Shown: positions 33,617-42,714 of the stretch, piece after piece | Layout: each line of letters starts with the position of its first letter | How positions within the stretch are numbered: position 1 is the first letter of the stretch | Assembly: GCA_963833885.1 (NCBI GenBank) | Contig: CAWHZU010000034.1 | Location: 62,001-126,000 of the forward strand | Length of the DNA stretch: 64,000 nt | Reading direction: 5' to 3' | Source: JASHPR01 sp963833885 | GTDB lineage: Bacteria > Actinomycetota > Actinomycetes > Streptosporangiales > Streptosporangiaceae | Position numbers and translations under genes: made by a program | Notes under the pieces: model-generated | Seen by the model: the letters and a program-made list of their open reading frames with translations, nothing else | Database searches by the model: none | Told to the model about the DNA's origin: nothing

Positions 33617-33715
33617 TTACCGGCAGACGAAGGCGGCCACGTCGCCGGCGGTGCGGAACGTGCCGTTGGTGTCGATGGCGGCCTTGACCTGCTCCCGGAC
33701 GTCCGAGACAACCCA
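33617..33715 (-). pseudogene. 3' remnant, possibly of a SAM-dependent methyltransferase
   Basis: A frame ending at TAA 33617 reads VREQVKAAIDTNGTFRTAGD and then a VAAFVCR end, host-like in codon use. It resembles the C-terminal helix and last strand of class I methyltransferases (ending with a G.F..CR strand). It has no start of its own and begins right at the stop of the oxidoreductase gene in another frame, so it is a leftover gene end. Identification is tentative. Confidence 0.35.
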
Positions 33716-33716
33716 G

Positions 33717-34682
33717 CTAGAGGTCGATGACGACCTTGCCGTGCACGTGCCGGCCGGCTTGAAGCTCGACCGCGGAGCGGATCTGCTCGACCGGGAAGCT
33801 TGCCGCGATGGGCACACGGAGCTGGCCCGCAGCGACCAGGCGGGCAATCTCCTCTATGGCGCCAGGGGCGGCGTTAGCGCCGTTTGCCGGTGTGATTCCG
33901 TCGACCTGTGCGGCGATGGTGGTGATGCGCTCGTCCGGAACGCTAAGTTCCCGTGCCGCCTGCGCCGTCTCCGTCCCGTATAGGTCGATGGCCGCAGTGA
34001 CGCCGGCGGGAGCCAGGGCACGGAGCCGGCCGACCAGGCCGTCGCCATAAGCGACCGGCTCGGTCCCGAGCGCACGCAGGGCATCGGCCGACGTCGCCGA
34101 TCCCGTCCCGATCACTCGCGCGCCCGCGAGGCGAGCGAGCTGCACGGCGAACACGCCGACCCCGCCTCCCGCGCCGCCAATGAGCAGCGTGTCGTCCGGG
34201 CCGGGTTTGACAACGGCGAGCGCGGCGGCGGCTGTGCACCCCCCTATAGCAAGGGTGGCGGCTGTGCGGTCGTCGACGCCGTCGGGAGTATGGTGCGCGT
34301 CGCCGCCCGCCGCGATGGTCCCTGCCACGTCTATTACTACGTAGTCGGCGACCGCGCGGGAGAGGGCGCCGCCGAACACTCGGTCGCCGGCCGCGAACTC
34401 GGTCACGCCGTCACCGACCTGGTCCACGACCCCGGCATAGTCGGTGCCGAACCCGGACGGCAGGCTCAAGCCGAATCGAGTGGCCGTCTCTGCGTCGGAG
34501 GTCATGAACCAGTCCATCGGGTTCAGTCCAGCCGCGGTCACTCGCACGCGGATCTGCCCCGGGCCAGCCTGCGGTGCGGGTACCTCTCGGAGGTTCAGGA
34601 CCTCGGGGCCGCCGAATGACTCGAGCTGGACCGCTCGGCTCGTGGTCGTCGACGTGCTGGCGCTCGGTTGCTGCATGCTCAC
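33717..34682 (-). CDS. NADP-dependent zinc-free quinone oxidoreductase (MDR family)
   Basis: A 321-residue medium-chain reductase. The N-terminal GroES-like domain carries LREVPAPQAGPGQIRVRVTA and GLNPMDW; the nucleotide-binding loop is LLIGGAGGGVGVFAVQLA. Catalytic zinc ligands are absent, as in quinone oxidoreductase/enoyl reductase members. The C-terminus (ELQAGRHVHGKVVIDL) is family-typical. GTG at 34682 with an upstream GGAG is used; an ATG two codons later is possible. It is divergent from a TetR regulator. Confidence 0.88.
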   Translation of the reverse strand: MSMQQPSASTSTTTSRAVQLESFGGPEVLNLREVPAPQAGPGQIRVRVTAAGLNPMDWFMTSDAETATRFGLSLPSGFGTDYAGVVDQVGDGVTEFAAGDRVFGGALSRAVADYVVIDVAGTIAAGGDAHHTPDGVDDRTAATLAIGGCTAAAALAVVKPGPDDTLLIGGAGGGVGVFAVQLARLAGARVIGTGSATSADALRALGTEPVAYGDGLVGRLRALAPAGVTAAIDLYGTETAQAARELSVPDERITTIAAQVDGITPANGANAAPGAIEEIARLVAAGQLRVPIAASFPVEQIRSAVELQAGRHVHGKVVIDL

Positions 34683-34727
34683 TTGTCTCCTCTGGCGGCA
34701 AATGAAGGCAACGAGAAACGGACTATG

Positions 34728-34762
34728 CTCCGCTTATGAGAGGCACCGTACCATAATCGGAG
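34728..34762. promoter_or_regulatory. inverted repeat in the oxidoreductase/TetR divergent region
   Basis: CTCCGCTTAT (34728-34737) and ATAATCGGAG (34753-34762) match in 9 of 10 paired positions around a 15-base centre. It lies between the two divergent starts, in a locally AT-richer stretch, and is a likely operator for the adjacent TetR protein. Confidence 0.5.
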
Positions 34763-34773
34763 CGTGATCCGTT

Positions 34774-35346
34774 TTGGCAGAGTCAGAAACTCGCGCGCTG
34801 CGAGCGGATGCGACTCGCAACCGCAACCAACTCCTCGAAGTCGCGACCCGCGTGTTCGTGTCTGCCGACACCGAACCGTCAATGCGCGCGATCGCACGCG
34901 AAGCCGGGGTCGGCATCGCCACGCTCTACCGGCACTTCCCCACCCGCGAGTCTCTCGTCGACGCGGTCTACCGCGATCAGGTCGCGCGGCTGACCGACGG
35001 CGCCCGCGAGCTACTCGCCCAGCTTCCCCCGCCCGCGGCGCTGCGACGCTGGATGGAGCTGTTCGGGGACTGGATCGCGACCAAGAACGGCATGCTCGAC
35101 ACGCTGCTCGCGATGATCGAATCAGGCGAAATCGCCCATGCCCAGACCCAGGCCGAGCTGCTCGCGGCCATCGAGGACATCCTCAATGCCGGCCGTGTGA
35201 CGGGCGAGCTGCGCGCCGACGTCACCGCCGAAGACATCGCTGCCAGCCTCATCGGCATCTTCACCGTGGCCCACTCGCCCGAGCACCACGCCAGGGCAAG
35301 CCGCCTGCTGAACATCCTGATGGACGGCCTCCGATCTCCACCCTGA
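34774..35346 (+). CDS. TetR/AcrR-family transcriptional regulator
   Basis: A 190-residue regulator. The helix-turn-helix spans LLEVATRVFVSADTEPSMRA to VGIATLYRHFPTRESLVDAVY, with the GIATLYRHF recognition helix highly conserved. The helical C-terminal domain binds an unknown ligand. A TTG start at 34774 gives the usual N-terminus (ETRALRADATRNRNQLLE). Most likely represses the divergent quinone oxidoreductase. Confidence 0.88.
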   Translation: MAESETRALRADATRNRNQLLEVATRVFVSADTEPSMRAIAREAGVGIATLYRHFPTRESLVDAVYRDQVARLTDGARELLAQLPPPAALRRWMELFGDWIATKNGMLDTLLAMIESGEIAHAQTQAELLAAIEDILNAGRVTGELRADVTAEDIAASLIGIFTVAHSPEHHARASRLLNILMDGLRSPP

Positions 35347-35419
35347 ACGCTCGTCTGCCGCGACCCGGTCCGGGGCGCGCCGTGGGGCAGATTGTGTACG
35401 CGCGCCGTAGAATGAAGCG

Positions 35420-36649
35420 GTGCGGTTGAATCCCTTTCCTCGTGGCGGTGCGCGGCCGCAGAAATATCTCTTTGGGCGATCGGGGCAGCTGGAAGCTATT
35501 GAAAGGTTTACCCATGAGGTGCAGAGTCGGCAGTGCTCAGATGTCATCTGCTTTCTAGCGCCGATGGGGCTGGGGAAGACGTGTTTGCTGAAGCTCGCTA
35601 GGCGCCAGCTTCAGCAAAAGGGGTGGCTTTGCGGTTACAGCGAAGCAAGTTCTGATGCGACGACGTCGATCCTCGATCTCCTCTCTGATGCAAGCGATGC
35701 GCTTCCGCCGGAGGGTGTGGGAGCAAAATTCCGGGCTCGCCTTGAGCAATTCAATATATCCGCCGGCCCTATCGGCCTTGGAATCCAGCTCGGATCGGAA
35801 ATCGAGAGCGATACGACTGCATACTCCCGGCTATCGCGACTGCTCTCCAATCTCGGGAGTCTAGCGATGCAGTCGCAAGTCGGAGTGGCTCTGGTTATCG
35901 ATGAAGCGCAAGCTCTTCCAACGAAGGATCTCGAACTGCTAATGCGGGTTATTGGCCGCCTCGATGACCTGCCCATCGCCGTCCTGATAGGGGGTCTTCC
36001 TAAGATCCCGCAAGGTCTCGTACAACGCGATCAACATGCAAGAACACTGCCTGACATTTGGTATCAGCCTCTATATCCGCTAAGCGCCGAGGAATCCAGG
36101 CACGCTCTGGAGGTGCCAATGGTTGATGCGGGCTGCAAGTTCCAACCGGCAGCTCTGGATCGTCTTGCTTCCTTCTCAGAGGGAAATCCGTTGGTTCTCC
36201 AGATGCTCGGGTCAGCGGCATGGCTTGAAGCAGACAGGTCGGCTGCGACAAGCAAGGCACCGTTCATGAGTTATGATCATGCGGAGGCTGCCATAGATAT
36301 GGTTCGGAGCCAGCTTGCCATCTCTGTATACGAGCCGGTCTGGAGCTCATGCACAGAACCCGAGAAGCAAACTCTGCGGGCTCTGGCTGAACGAAACACC
36401 GCGAGCTTGGACTCGCCACGCCCGACCTGGGATTCCTTGTTCTCTTCAACGATTCCAGGCCTGAGTTACGGCGCTATTGATATCCTGTATCACCTTGCAG
36501 GAAATGGAATAATTTGGTCCCATCGTAGCCCGAGGGGACAGCCGATAGAATTTGTCATGCCAGGATTCGCAGACTATGTACTGCTGCGGTCGGGCGGTAT
36601 AAGGTCGGCGGGAGATAGCCGATCTGCGCCACCGCGACCGGAGCCGTAA
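35420..36649 (+). CDS. AAA-type ATPase of foreign base composition
   Basis: A 409-residue protein. Walker A is APMGLGKTCLLKLA (the first Gly of the loop is Ala), Walker B is VALVIDEAQALP, and a sensor-like strand follows (PIAVLIGGLPKIP), as in ORC/AAA_16-type or STAND-related ATPases. The C-terminal part (PEKQTLRALAE, YHLAGNGIIW, FVMPGFADYVLLRSG) looks like a winged-helix domain. By eye GC is near 55%, far below neighbouring genes, with abundant AT-ending codons, indicating recent acquisition. No partner gene adjoins it. Function unknown; DNA transaction, regulation or single-gene defence are all possible. GTG start at 35420. Confidence 0.7.
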   Translation: MRLNPFPRGGARPQKYLFGRSGQLEAIERFTHEVQSRQCSDVICFLAPMGLGKTCLLKLARRQLQQKGWLCGYSEASSDATTSILDLLSDASDALPPEGVGAKFRARLEQFNISAGPIGLGIQLGSEIESDTTAYSRLSRLLSNLGSLAMQSQVGVALVIDEAQALPTKDLELLMRVIGRLDDLPIAVLIGGLPKIPQGLVQRDQHARTLPDIWYQPLYPLSAEESRHALEVPMVDAGCKFQPAALDRLASFSEGNPLVLQMLGSAAWLEADRSAATSKAPFMSYDHAEAAIDMVRSQLAISVYEPVWSSCTEPEKQTLRALAERNTASLDSPRPTWDSLFSSTIPGLSYGAIDILYHLAGNGIIWSHRSPRGQPIEFVMPGFADYVLLRSGGIRSAGDSRSAPPRPEP

Positions 36650-37074
36650 ACCGGTTGCTCCACCCTCGCGCGCCGGACATCAGAGGGCGCACCAGATCAG
36701 CGGGCCAGCCATCGCGACAATCATGGCGAGCCCGGTCAGGCCTAGGTCAGCCCATGCCTGACTGCCCACCCAGGCATATGCCGAAGACCGTGCCATTCAC
36801 GCGCGGCGCTCCTACGGCAGGGCCGAGCAGGACCACGGCCTGAAGCCCGGACCTACCCGGCGATCGTCCGGGTCAGCGGGTGCCACCTGGATGGCCATCA
36901 GCATTTCGGCTGGCCGCAGGCTGAGCACTCCTGCCTAGATCCCCGTCAGCGGCCACCAGCGCCTCAGCGTCTCTCCGCAGTTGCCCGGCGAGCATGCCGA
37001 TGCAGTGGAGAACGCGGCCATCTTCCAGGCCGTCGTACCTGGAGCCATTACGGTCGTTATGACAGGATCGATGC
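36650..37074. other. 425-bp region without a convincing gene
   Basis: No conserved protein is recognisable here. A minus-strand frame at 36680-36796 encodes a 38-residue peptide with one hydrophobic segment (LTGLAMIVAMAGPLIWCAL). It could be a tiny membrane peptide or the end of a lost gene, and the ribosome site (GGAG about 13 bases away) is poor. The rest is mixed-composition DNA next to the foreign ATPase gene and may be part of the same insertion. Confidence 0.4.
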
Positions 37075-37848
37075 GTGTCGTCACCCGGCTCGACCGACAA
37101 ATGGGCCGCGCTACTGCCAGCTGAGCCAGTCCGCGATCGGCTGAGATTCGCGCGGCTGGAACAGCCCCGAGCCCATGAATATATCGCCGAGCAGCTCCGG
37201 CGCGAGATTGCGCTGGGCCTCGTTCAGGTCGGTGGCAGGCTGCCGTCTGAGCGTGACCTGGCCCAGTTGTTCGGCGTCAGCAGGGTGACCATCCAGCAGG
37301 CAGTGAACCTACTGGAGTCGGAGGGCCTGCTGCGCGCCCGGCGCGGCCGCGGAGGCGGAACGTTCGTGACAGAGCCCCCGCCGATCCCCGGCGGCGGCCA
37401 GCCCATGATCGAGCGGATCCGCCGCGACCGCGTGGTCATTGCCGAGGCCGTCGAGTGCAGGAAGGCTGTCGAGCCCGCGTCGGCGGCGGCAGCGGCGGCG
37501 CTCCGTACCGCGGCTGATCTTGACCGGCTGCGGAGCCTGCACGCCATGGCGCAGTCCGCCACCGACGACACCGAGTTCACCAGCATCGACTCGCAACTGC
37601 ATCTGGCGATCGCCGAGGCAGCCCGGAATCGATTTCTGCTGACCATGGTCGAGACGGTCCGCGTGGTCCTCGCCGATACGATTCTGACGCTGCCCGAAAC
37701 GCCGCTCTGGCAAAGCAAGAGTCTCCGCGAGCACGAGACGATCCTTGCTGCCATCGAGCTGTCGGATGCCGTCGCGGCCCGGAAGGCTATGGAGGTACAC
37801 ATAGGTCATACCGCCCAAAGCATTACGGCGCTCCTGAAAGCCTTGTGA
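37075..37848 (+). CDS. GntR-family regulator, FadR subgroup (FCD domain)
   Basis: A 257-residue regulator. The N-terminal winged helix contains GGRLPSERDLAQLFGVSRVT and EGLLRARRGRGGGTFV. The C-terminal FCD ligand domain shows its metal-binding pattern (DSQLHLAIAEAARN, then SLREHETILAAIE and MEVHIGHT with spaced His/Asp). Such domains bind carboxylic-acid effectors. It opens the large catabolic region and is followed 93 bp later by a PucR gene. GTG start at 37075. Confidence 0.88.
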   Translation: MSSPGSTDKWAALLPAEPVRDRLRFARLEQPRAHEYIAEQLRREIALGLVQVGGRLPSERDLAQLFGVSRVTIQQAVNLLESEGLLRARRGRGGGTFVTEPPPIPGGGQPMIERIRRDRVVIAEAVECRKAVEPASAAAAAALRTAADLDRLRSLHAMAQSATDDTEFTSIDSQLHLAIAEAARNRFLLTMVETVRVVLADTILTLPETPLWQSKSLREHETILAAIELSDAVAARKAMEVHIGHTAQSITALLKAL

Positions 37849-37880
37849 TATCGGCCTGGAGCCGGACAAGGGCATTCCCC

Positions 37881-37917
37881 TTGACACGCTCGTCCAAAGG
37901 ACTGCATTCTGGTCCTT
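37881..37917 (+). promoter_or_regulatory. promoter with inverted repeat upstream of the pucR-type gene
   Basis: TTGACA at 37881-37886 is followed by a weak -10 about 17-18 bases on (GCATTC/CATTCT, 37904-37910). AAGGAC (37897-37902) and GTCCTT (37912-37917) form an exact inverted repeat over the -10. This suggests a repressed or autoregulated promoter for the PucR gene. Confidence 0.45.
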
Positions 37918-37941
37918 AAAGGGCTGACCAGGAGGTGCCGC

Positions 37942-39741
37942 TTGGCCGATCGCGTCGATCAGAGACCGGCCGCTGCGACCTCGCCCACCCTGCAACGACT
38001 CCGCGAGAATGCGACCGGCTTCAGGCACGCGACCACATCAGCTAGGCACGCTACTTCCATACCCCTGGCCGTCTCCGTAGCAGGCGCACGGGCACCACTC
38101 GGCGGCGTTGATGTCCGTCCGGTGCTGACATCGGCCCCGGCGGCGTTCCCGTCGGTATCAGACGTCCTGAGCATGGACGTGGTCAAGTTCGCGCTGCCCA
38201 AGGTGGTGAGCGGAGGCGCTGGCCTGGACCGGCGCGTCCGCTGGGTGCATGTGGGCGAGATCTGCGAGATCGCCGAGTACCTCACGGGCGGCGAATTGGT
38301 CCTGACGACTGGCGTAGCCCTGCCGGCTGACAGCCCAGGACTGTCGCGGTATGTGGCCGCTCTCGACGATGCGGGCGCATCCGGGCTTGTCGTCGGGCTA
38401 GGCCACCGGTTCACTCACAGCGAGCTGCCGGGCAGCCTGAGATTGACCTCGGACAAGCGGCAGTTCCCGCTGATCGTGCTCGGCCGGGACACACCGTTCG
38501 TGCGTTTCACCGCCGCGGTCAACCGGCACATTGTGCACGCCCAGGTGGAGGAGCTGCAGGCGTCCGAGGCGATGCACCGCACGTTCGCCGAGATGGCGCT
38601 GGAGGGCGCCTCCGCCCAGGAGATCATCCGCCAGACGGCGCGCATGATCAGGCGGCCCGTCGTGCTGGAGAGCCTGACCCACCGGGTCCTCGAATTCGAC
38701 GCGGCCACCGTTGACGCAGACCTGGTGCTCGGTGACTGGGAGCGACGATCGCGGATGGCCCAGCCCGCTGGCCGGGCCGCTTTCGACGAGACCAACAAGT
38801 GGCTCATCGCCACGGTCGGCGCTCGCGGCCATGACTGGGGACGCCTGATCGTCCTGACCGACGTCACGCCCGCCCCGGCTGACCTGATGGTCCTCGAGCG
38901 CGCTGCTTCCGCCCTCGCCTTGCAGCGGCTGACTGCCGGTGAATCGGAGCCGGTGGAAATGCGGACCCACCGAGGCATCATCGATGACCTGCTGACGCAT
39001 GCGCATCCGATCGAAGAGGTCGCCCGGCGGACCAGGGCTCTCGGCGTGCCGCTGCGCGGGCGGCGGCTTCTCGGGGTAGCGGTGCGGCAGCCGCACGAGA
39101 AGGGAGTGCGGGCGCAACGCCCCGCGCCGGCATCGCCGCTGGCGGCGACCGTCCTGCAGGCGCTCGCCACGACCGGTGTGCCGGGGCTGGTCGGCGCGGT
39201 GGGAACGGATCTGACCGCCGTGCTGCTGTCCATCGGTCCGCGCGAATCCGAAAACGCCCTGATGGCCCGGCTCTCCGAGGCCCTGCGCCGGTCTCTGACG
39301 GACCCAGTGATCGGGGTCGGATCCTGCGTCACCGATCTTGCCGACGCGCGCCGTTCCCTGATGGAAGCAGAGCGGGTTGCCGAGGCCGCGGGCTTTGCCG
39401 CCGAGGACCGGCCGTTCTTCCGACTGCCCGATGTCCGGATCCGCGGCCTGCTGCACCTGCTGCGGGAAGATGCGCGGTTGCAGACGTTCACCGAGCGTGA
39501 GCTCGGCCCGCTGCTGGTCTACGATCAGCGGCACGGCACGAGACTGCTGGAAGCGCTGGCGCTCTATCTTGACCACGGCCGCAACAAGTCGGCGGCAGCC
39601 GATGCTTCCTTTATGGCGCGGAGTTCCTTCTACGATCGCTTGGACAGGATCGAGAAGGTCCTGCACGTCGACTTGCAGTCCGTCGAAATCTGCCTGTCAC
39701 TGCACGTGGCCGTCATGGCACATCGCCTGATGGCCAGCTGA
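37942..39741 (+). CDS. PucR-family transcriptional regulator
   Basis: A 599-residue regulator with the PucR N-terminal purine-catabolism-regulator-like domain (VSDVLSMDVVKFALPKVVSG, TGGELVLTTGVALP). A GGDEF-like middle region follows, then a C-terminal helix-turn-helix of the PucR/CdaR type (LLVYDQRHGTRLLEALALYL, with NKSAAADASFMARSSFYDRL). Members activate purine, allantoin or other nitrogen-source catabolic genes. The TTG at 37942 has AGGAGGTG six bases upstream; an ATG at 38173 would remove a non-conserved 77-residue lead. Probably controls the flanking catabolic operons. Confidence 0.85.
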   Translation: MADRVDQRPAAATSPTLQRLRENATGFRHATTSARHATSIPLAVSVAGARAPLGGVDVRPVLTSAPAAFPSVSDVLSMDVVKFALPKVVSGGAGLDRRVRWVHVGEICEIAEYLTGGELVLTTGVALPADSPGLSRYVAALDDAGASGLVVGLGHRFTHSELPGSLRLTSDKRQFPLIVLGRDTPFVRFTAAVNRHIVHAQVEELQASEAMHRTFAEMALEGASAQEIIRQTARMIRRPVVLESLTHRVLEFDAATVDADLVLGDWERRSRMAQPAGRAAFDETNKWLIATVGARGHDWGRLIVLTDVTPAPADLMVLERAASALALQRLTAGESEPVEMRTHRGIIDDLLTHAHPIEEVARRTRALGVPLRGRRLLGVAVRQPHEKGVRAQRPAPASPLAATVLQALATTGVPGLVGAVGTDLTAVLLSIGPRESENALMARLSEALRRSLTDPVIGVGSCVTDLADARRSLMEAERVAEAAGFAAEDRPFFRLPDVRIRGLLHLLREDARLQTFTERELGPLLVYDQRHGTRLLEALALYLDHGRNKSAAADASFMARSSFYDRLDRIEKVLHVDLQSVEICLSLHVAVMAHRLMAS

Positions 39742-39814
39742 CCTGCAACCTGTCCAGACCCGCGCCAGCCTCCGGTCACCCTGCTCCTTGGCCCGCAGCG
39801 ACCCGTTCCGCACT

Positions 39815-40318
39815 ATGGACGTGAGTTCATCCGAGGTAAGGCGGCAGGCAGGCGTGAGCGGTGCAGCAGACCCGATCATCTGGCACCACACCAGCGTGGT
39901 GGTGGCCGACATCGATCGCGCCGTCTCGTTCTACCGCGACCAGTTCGGCTTCCAGGTCTCGCTGGAATCTCGCCTGGCGGCCCAAATTCAGCAACTGCTT
40001 GCGCTGCCCGACATTACCTGCGACCTGGTACAGGTCCACTCGCCGATCAGCGGCCACGTGCTGGAGCTCATCGAATTCAGCAACGTGCCGGCGGGCGCCG
40101 ATAGTCGCCTTCCGATCTGGCCGGGGATGGCTCATCTGGCCTTCGTCGTGCTCGACCTTCAGGCCGCCATGCGTTCGCTGGCCGACGCAGGCGGAAGGCC
40201 CGTCGGTCGGGTCGCCGAATTCCGGGAAGGTCCCGCTGTCTACTGCTGGACTCCGGCCGGAACGGTAGTGGAGCTGGAGCAATGGCACGACCTGCATCAG
40301 GCGGAAGCGCGCCGATGA
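39815..40318 (+). CDS. VOC-family (glyoxalase-fold) protein
   Basis: About 167 residues of a vicinal-oxygen-chelate protein. The first metal ligand is in WHHTSVVVADIDRAVSFYRDQFGF, ELIEF supplies a glutamate, MAHLAFVVLDLQAAMRSLADAG begins the second beta-alpha-beta module, and GTVVELEQW ends it. VOC enzymes isomerise, hydrolyse or cleave 2-oxo- and diol-type substrates using a divalent metal. ATG at 39815 is chosen; the stop overlaps the SDR start (ATGA). First enzyme gene after PucR. Confidence 0.8.
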   Translation: MDVSSSEVRRQAGVSGAADPIIWHHTSVVVADIDRAVSFYRDQFGFQVSLESRLAAQIQQLLALPDITCDLVQVHSPISGHVLELIEFSNVPAGADSRLPIWPGMAHLAFVVLDLQAAMRSLADAGGRPVGRVAEFREGPAVYCWTPAGTVVELEQWHDLHQAEARR

Positions 40319-41094
40319 CGACCGAGACGCCACGCCAGCGCGTGCTGGTACTTGGCGGAGCCGGCAGTATCGGCCGTGCGATCGCCCTGGCGGCCGCCGC
40401 CAACGGCGCTTCGGTCTGGATCGCGGACATCCGCGATGCCGGGCCAGCCGTCAGCGAGCTGCCGGGGCATGGTCATCACGCGGTCCGGGCGGACGTCACA
40501 GATCCGCAGAGCGTCCGGGGCCTGATCGACCAGATGTGGCTGCAAGGCGGTGCCGATGGCATCGTCTATGCCGCCGGCCTGCTCCACGCCGGCGAGGTCG
40601 CTGATACCGACTCCGGCGACCTTGAACGCGTGTTCGCGGTCAACCTGCTCGGTGCTTTTACGCTGGGCAAGGCGGTAGCGCAGCGGATCCGGGCAGAGCC
40701 CCGGCCGGTCAGCATCGTTTACCTCTCCTCGGTAGCGGGGCTGCACGGTGAGGCGGGTGGGGCGGCGTACTGCGCGACCAAGTCGGGGCTGATTGCGTTC
40801 GTGCAGAGCTTCGCAGCCGAGATCGCGGAGTTCGGCTGCCGCGCCAACGCCGTCTGCCCGGGCAACGTCGACACTCCGATGCTGCGGTCGCTCGCCGCTC
40901 AGGTAGCTAACCGGGAGGGCACCACGGCCGAGCAGGTGATACGGCAGCTCACCGGTGCGACCGCGTTCCGCCGCCTCCTGGCGCCCGCTGAAGTCGCCGA
41001 CGCCTGTCTGTGGCTGCTGTCACCGGCCGCCTCTGCGATCAGCGGGCAGGCGGTGGTCGTGGACGGGCCGGCCTTGCTGGCGGGACCCGCATGA
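40315..41094 (+). CDS. SDR-family oxidoreductase
   Basis: A 259-residue short-chain dehydrogenase. The cofactor loop is GGAGSIGRAIA, the NAG-equivalent is YAAGLLH, the catalytic Ser is in YLSSVAGLHG and the YxxxK pair is YCATK. The usual TGxxxGIG is altered to GGAGSIG, acceptable for the family. Coupled by ATGA to the VOC gene before it and to the M20 gene after it. Confidence 0.86.
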   Translation: MTTETPRQRVLVLGGAGSIGRAIALAAAANGASVWIADIRDAGPAVSELPGHGHHAVRADVTDPQSVRGLIDQMWLQGGADGIVYAAGLLHAGEVADTDSGDLERVFAVNLLGAFTLGKAVAQRIRAEPRPVSIVYLSSVAGLHGEAGGAAYCATKSGLIAFVQSFAAEIAEFGCRANAVCPGNVDTPMLRSLAAQVANREGTTAEQVIRQLTGATAFRRLLAPAEVADACLWLLSPAASAISGQAVVVDGPALLAGPA

Positions 41095-42251
41095 TTTCGG
41101 CCAAGAGCGCCATCCGCGACACCAGGACACTGATCGGGATCGACAGCCAGAACCCCGGCCCGCTGGAAGGTGCTTGTGCGGAATGGGTTGGCAACAGGCT
41201 CTCCGACCTGGGACTCCAGCCCGCCCTTCAGCCAGTGACAGCCGGGCGCTCGAACATTGTCGCGACCGTGCCGGGATCGGGCACAGCTCCGCGGCTCGTC
41301 CTGCTTGCGCACATGGACACCGTGCCGGTCGGCCACGGCTGGACCTTTCCGCCGTTCGGCGCGATGATCGCCGATGACCGCATCTACGGCCGCGGAGCCT
41401 GCGACATGAAGGCGGGCCTGGCGGTTGCGCTGAACCTGCTCGGCTGGCTGGCAGCAGAACAGGCCCAGCCAGCCGGCGACGTTGTCCTCATCGCGACCGT
41501 GGACGAGGAGGGGCCTGACATGAGTGGGGCGCATGCCCTTGCCCAGTCCGCCACCCTGCGCCCCGACGATCAGATCCTGGCCCTGGAGCCGACCGGCCTG
41601 CGGCTTCGCATCGCGCAGATGGGGCTTCGCTGGGTCACGATCACAGTGTCCGGCCGGATGGCCCATGCCGGCCGGGCACATCTGGGCATCGACGCCAACC
41701 ACGTTCTGTGCCGCATCGTGGACAGTCTCAAGGACGCGGTGGACAGCCTGCCGTACCGGGATCCGGTTCTCGGGCGGGCGAAGATGACCTGCGGCACAAT
41801 CGCGGGCGGCGAGGCGGTCAACGTAGTGCCGCCGCTGGCGCGCGCGCAGATCGACCTGCGGCTGGTTCCGCCGATGACCCCGGACAGTCTGATGGACCTG
41901 GTGCGGCGCCGGGCCGCGGACGTCATCGCGGCTTTTCCCGGCGCAGGCTATGAGCTCACGCCGCTCGGAGCCGAACGTCCGCCTGTCCGGGCCGACGACG
42001 ATGCTCCCGTGGTCCGGGCACTCCGCCGGGCATACCAGGAGTGCGCGGGCGCGGTGCTCCCGTCGGGCGGAGCCGACGGCCACGAGGCTTACACCGACGC
42101 CTCGATGGTGGCCGCGGTCACCGGGAGCACCAGCGCGACTGTGTTCGGGCCTGGCTCCACCGACAACGCGCACGCCAGCGACGAGTTCGTCAGCGTGGCC
42201 GATATCGAGCTGATGTGCCGGGTCATGACGCAGCTCGTCCGGAGCTGGTGA
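41091..42251 (+). CDS. M20-family metallopeptidase (ArgE/DapE/CPG2-like)
   Basis: A 386-residue zinc hydrolase for amide bonds in N-acyl amino acids or similar. Metal and catalytic motifs: LLAHMDTVPVG (His, Asp), YGRGACDMKAG (bridging Asp), TVDEEGPDMSGAHAL (catalytic Glu-Glu) and FGPGSTDNAHASDEFV (last His). MAHAGRAHLGIDAN is in the dimerisation domain. Start at 41091 overlaps the SDR stop. With the following GGCT-type gene it suggests hydrolysis of an acylated or glutamylated intermediate. Confidence 0.88.
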   Translation: MISAKSAIRDTRTLIGIDSQNPGPLEGACAEWVGNRLSDLGLQPALQPVTAGRSNIVATVPGSGTAPRLVLLAHMDTVPVGHGWTFPPFGAMIADDRIYGRGACDMKAGLAVALNLLGWLAAEQAQPAGDVVLIATVDEEGPDMSGAHALAQSATLRPDDQILALEPTGLRLRIAQMGLRWVTITVSGRMAHAGRAHLGIDANHVLCRIVDSLKDAVDSLPYRDPVLGRAKMTCGTIAGGEAVNVVPPLARAQIDLRLVPPMTPDSLMDLVRRRAADVIAAFPGAGYELTPLGAERPPVRADDDAPVVRALRRAYQECAGAVLPSGGADGHEAYTDASMVAAVTGSTSATVFGPGSTDNAHASDEFVSVADIELMCRVMTQLVRSW

Positions 42252-42254
42252 GGA

Positions 42255-42684
42255 ATGGACGGGACGCTTGCAGGCGATGCATCGGTGAGCCTGTTTGTGA
42301 ACGGAACGCTCATGCGGGGACTTGCGCTGCACGGCAACCTGGTCGGCGCGAAGTTCCTGCGCACGGCGCGGACAGCAGACCGGTACCGGCTCTACTCGGT
42401 GCGCGACGAGCACCCGGCCATGATCCCCGCCCCGGCCGGTGACGGCGCGGCCGTGGCAGGCGAGGTCTATGACATCAGCGTGAGCCATCTTCAGCGGGTG
42501 CTGGAACATGAGCCCGGCCGGGCTTGGCCTTGGCGTCGTGGACCTCGGTACTGGCGAGAAATGCCTGGGCATTCTCTGGACAGCCTCGCGCCTCCCCCGG
42601 CGAGCCATGGATATCTCGGCCTTCGGCGGCTGGCGGGAATATCAGGAATCGCTCTCCACCAAAGTTCCGGGCGCCACGAGCTAG
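42255..42684 (+). pseudogene. allophanate-hydrolase C-terminal-like (GGCT-fold) protein, frameshifted
   Basis: The 5' frame encodes SLFVNGTLMRGLALHGNLVG, a DRYRLYSVRDEHPAM strand and VAGEVYDISVSHLQRVLEHE. The sense then continues in another frame as AGLGLGVVDLGTGEKCLGIL, then FGGWREYQESL, with a stop at 42684. Together this is the domain found at the C-terminus of allophanate hydrolase (AtzF) and related gamma-glutamylcyclotransferase-fold proteins, here stand-alone (about 143 codons). One extra base near 42511-42520 accounts for the break. Could be a true mutation or a base-call error. Last gene of the plus-strand operon. Confidence 0.75.
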
Positions 42685-42714
42685 CGGCTATTCCCGATGC
42701 CGGCCGCCGGCGAG

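Noticed and set aside
36873..37100. Minus-strand frame (75 codons) upstream of the GntR gene
   Set aside because: It overlaps the GntR start, lacks a ribosome site and has no recognisable domain, although a helical stretch (MLAGQLRRDAEALVAADGDL) is mildly gene-like.
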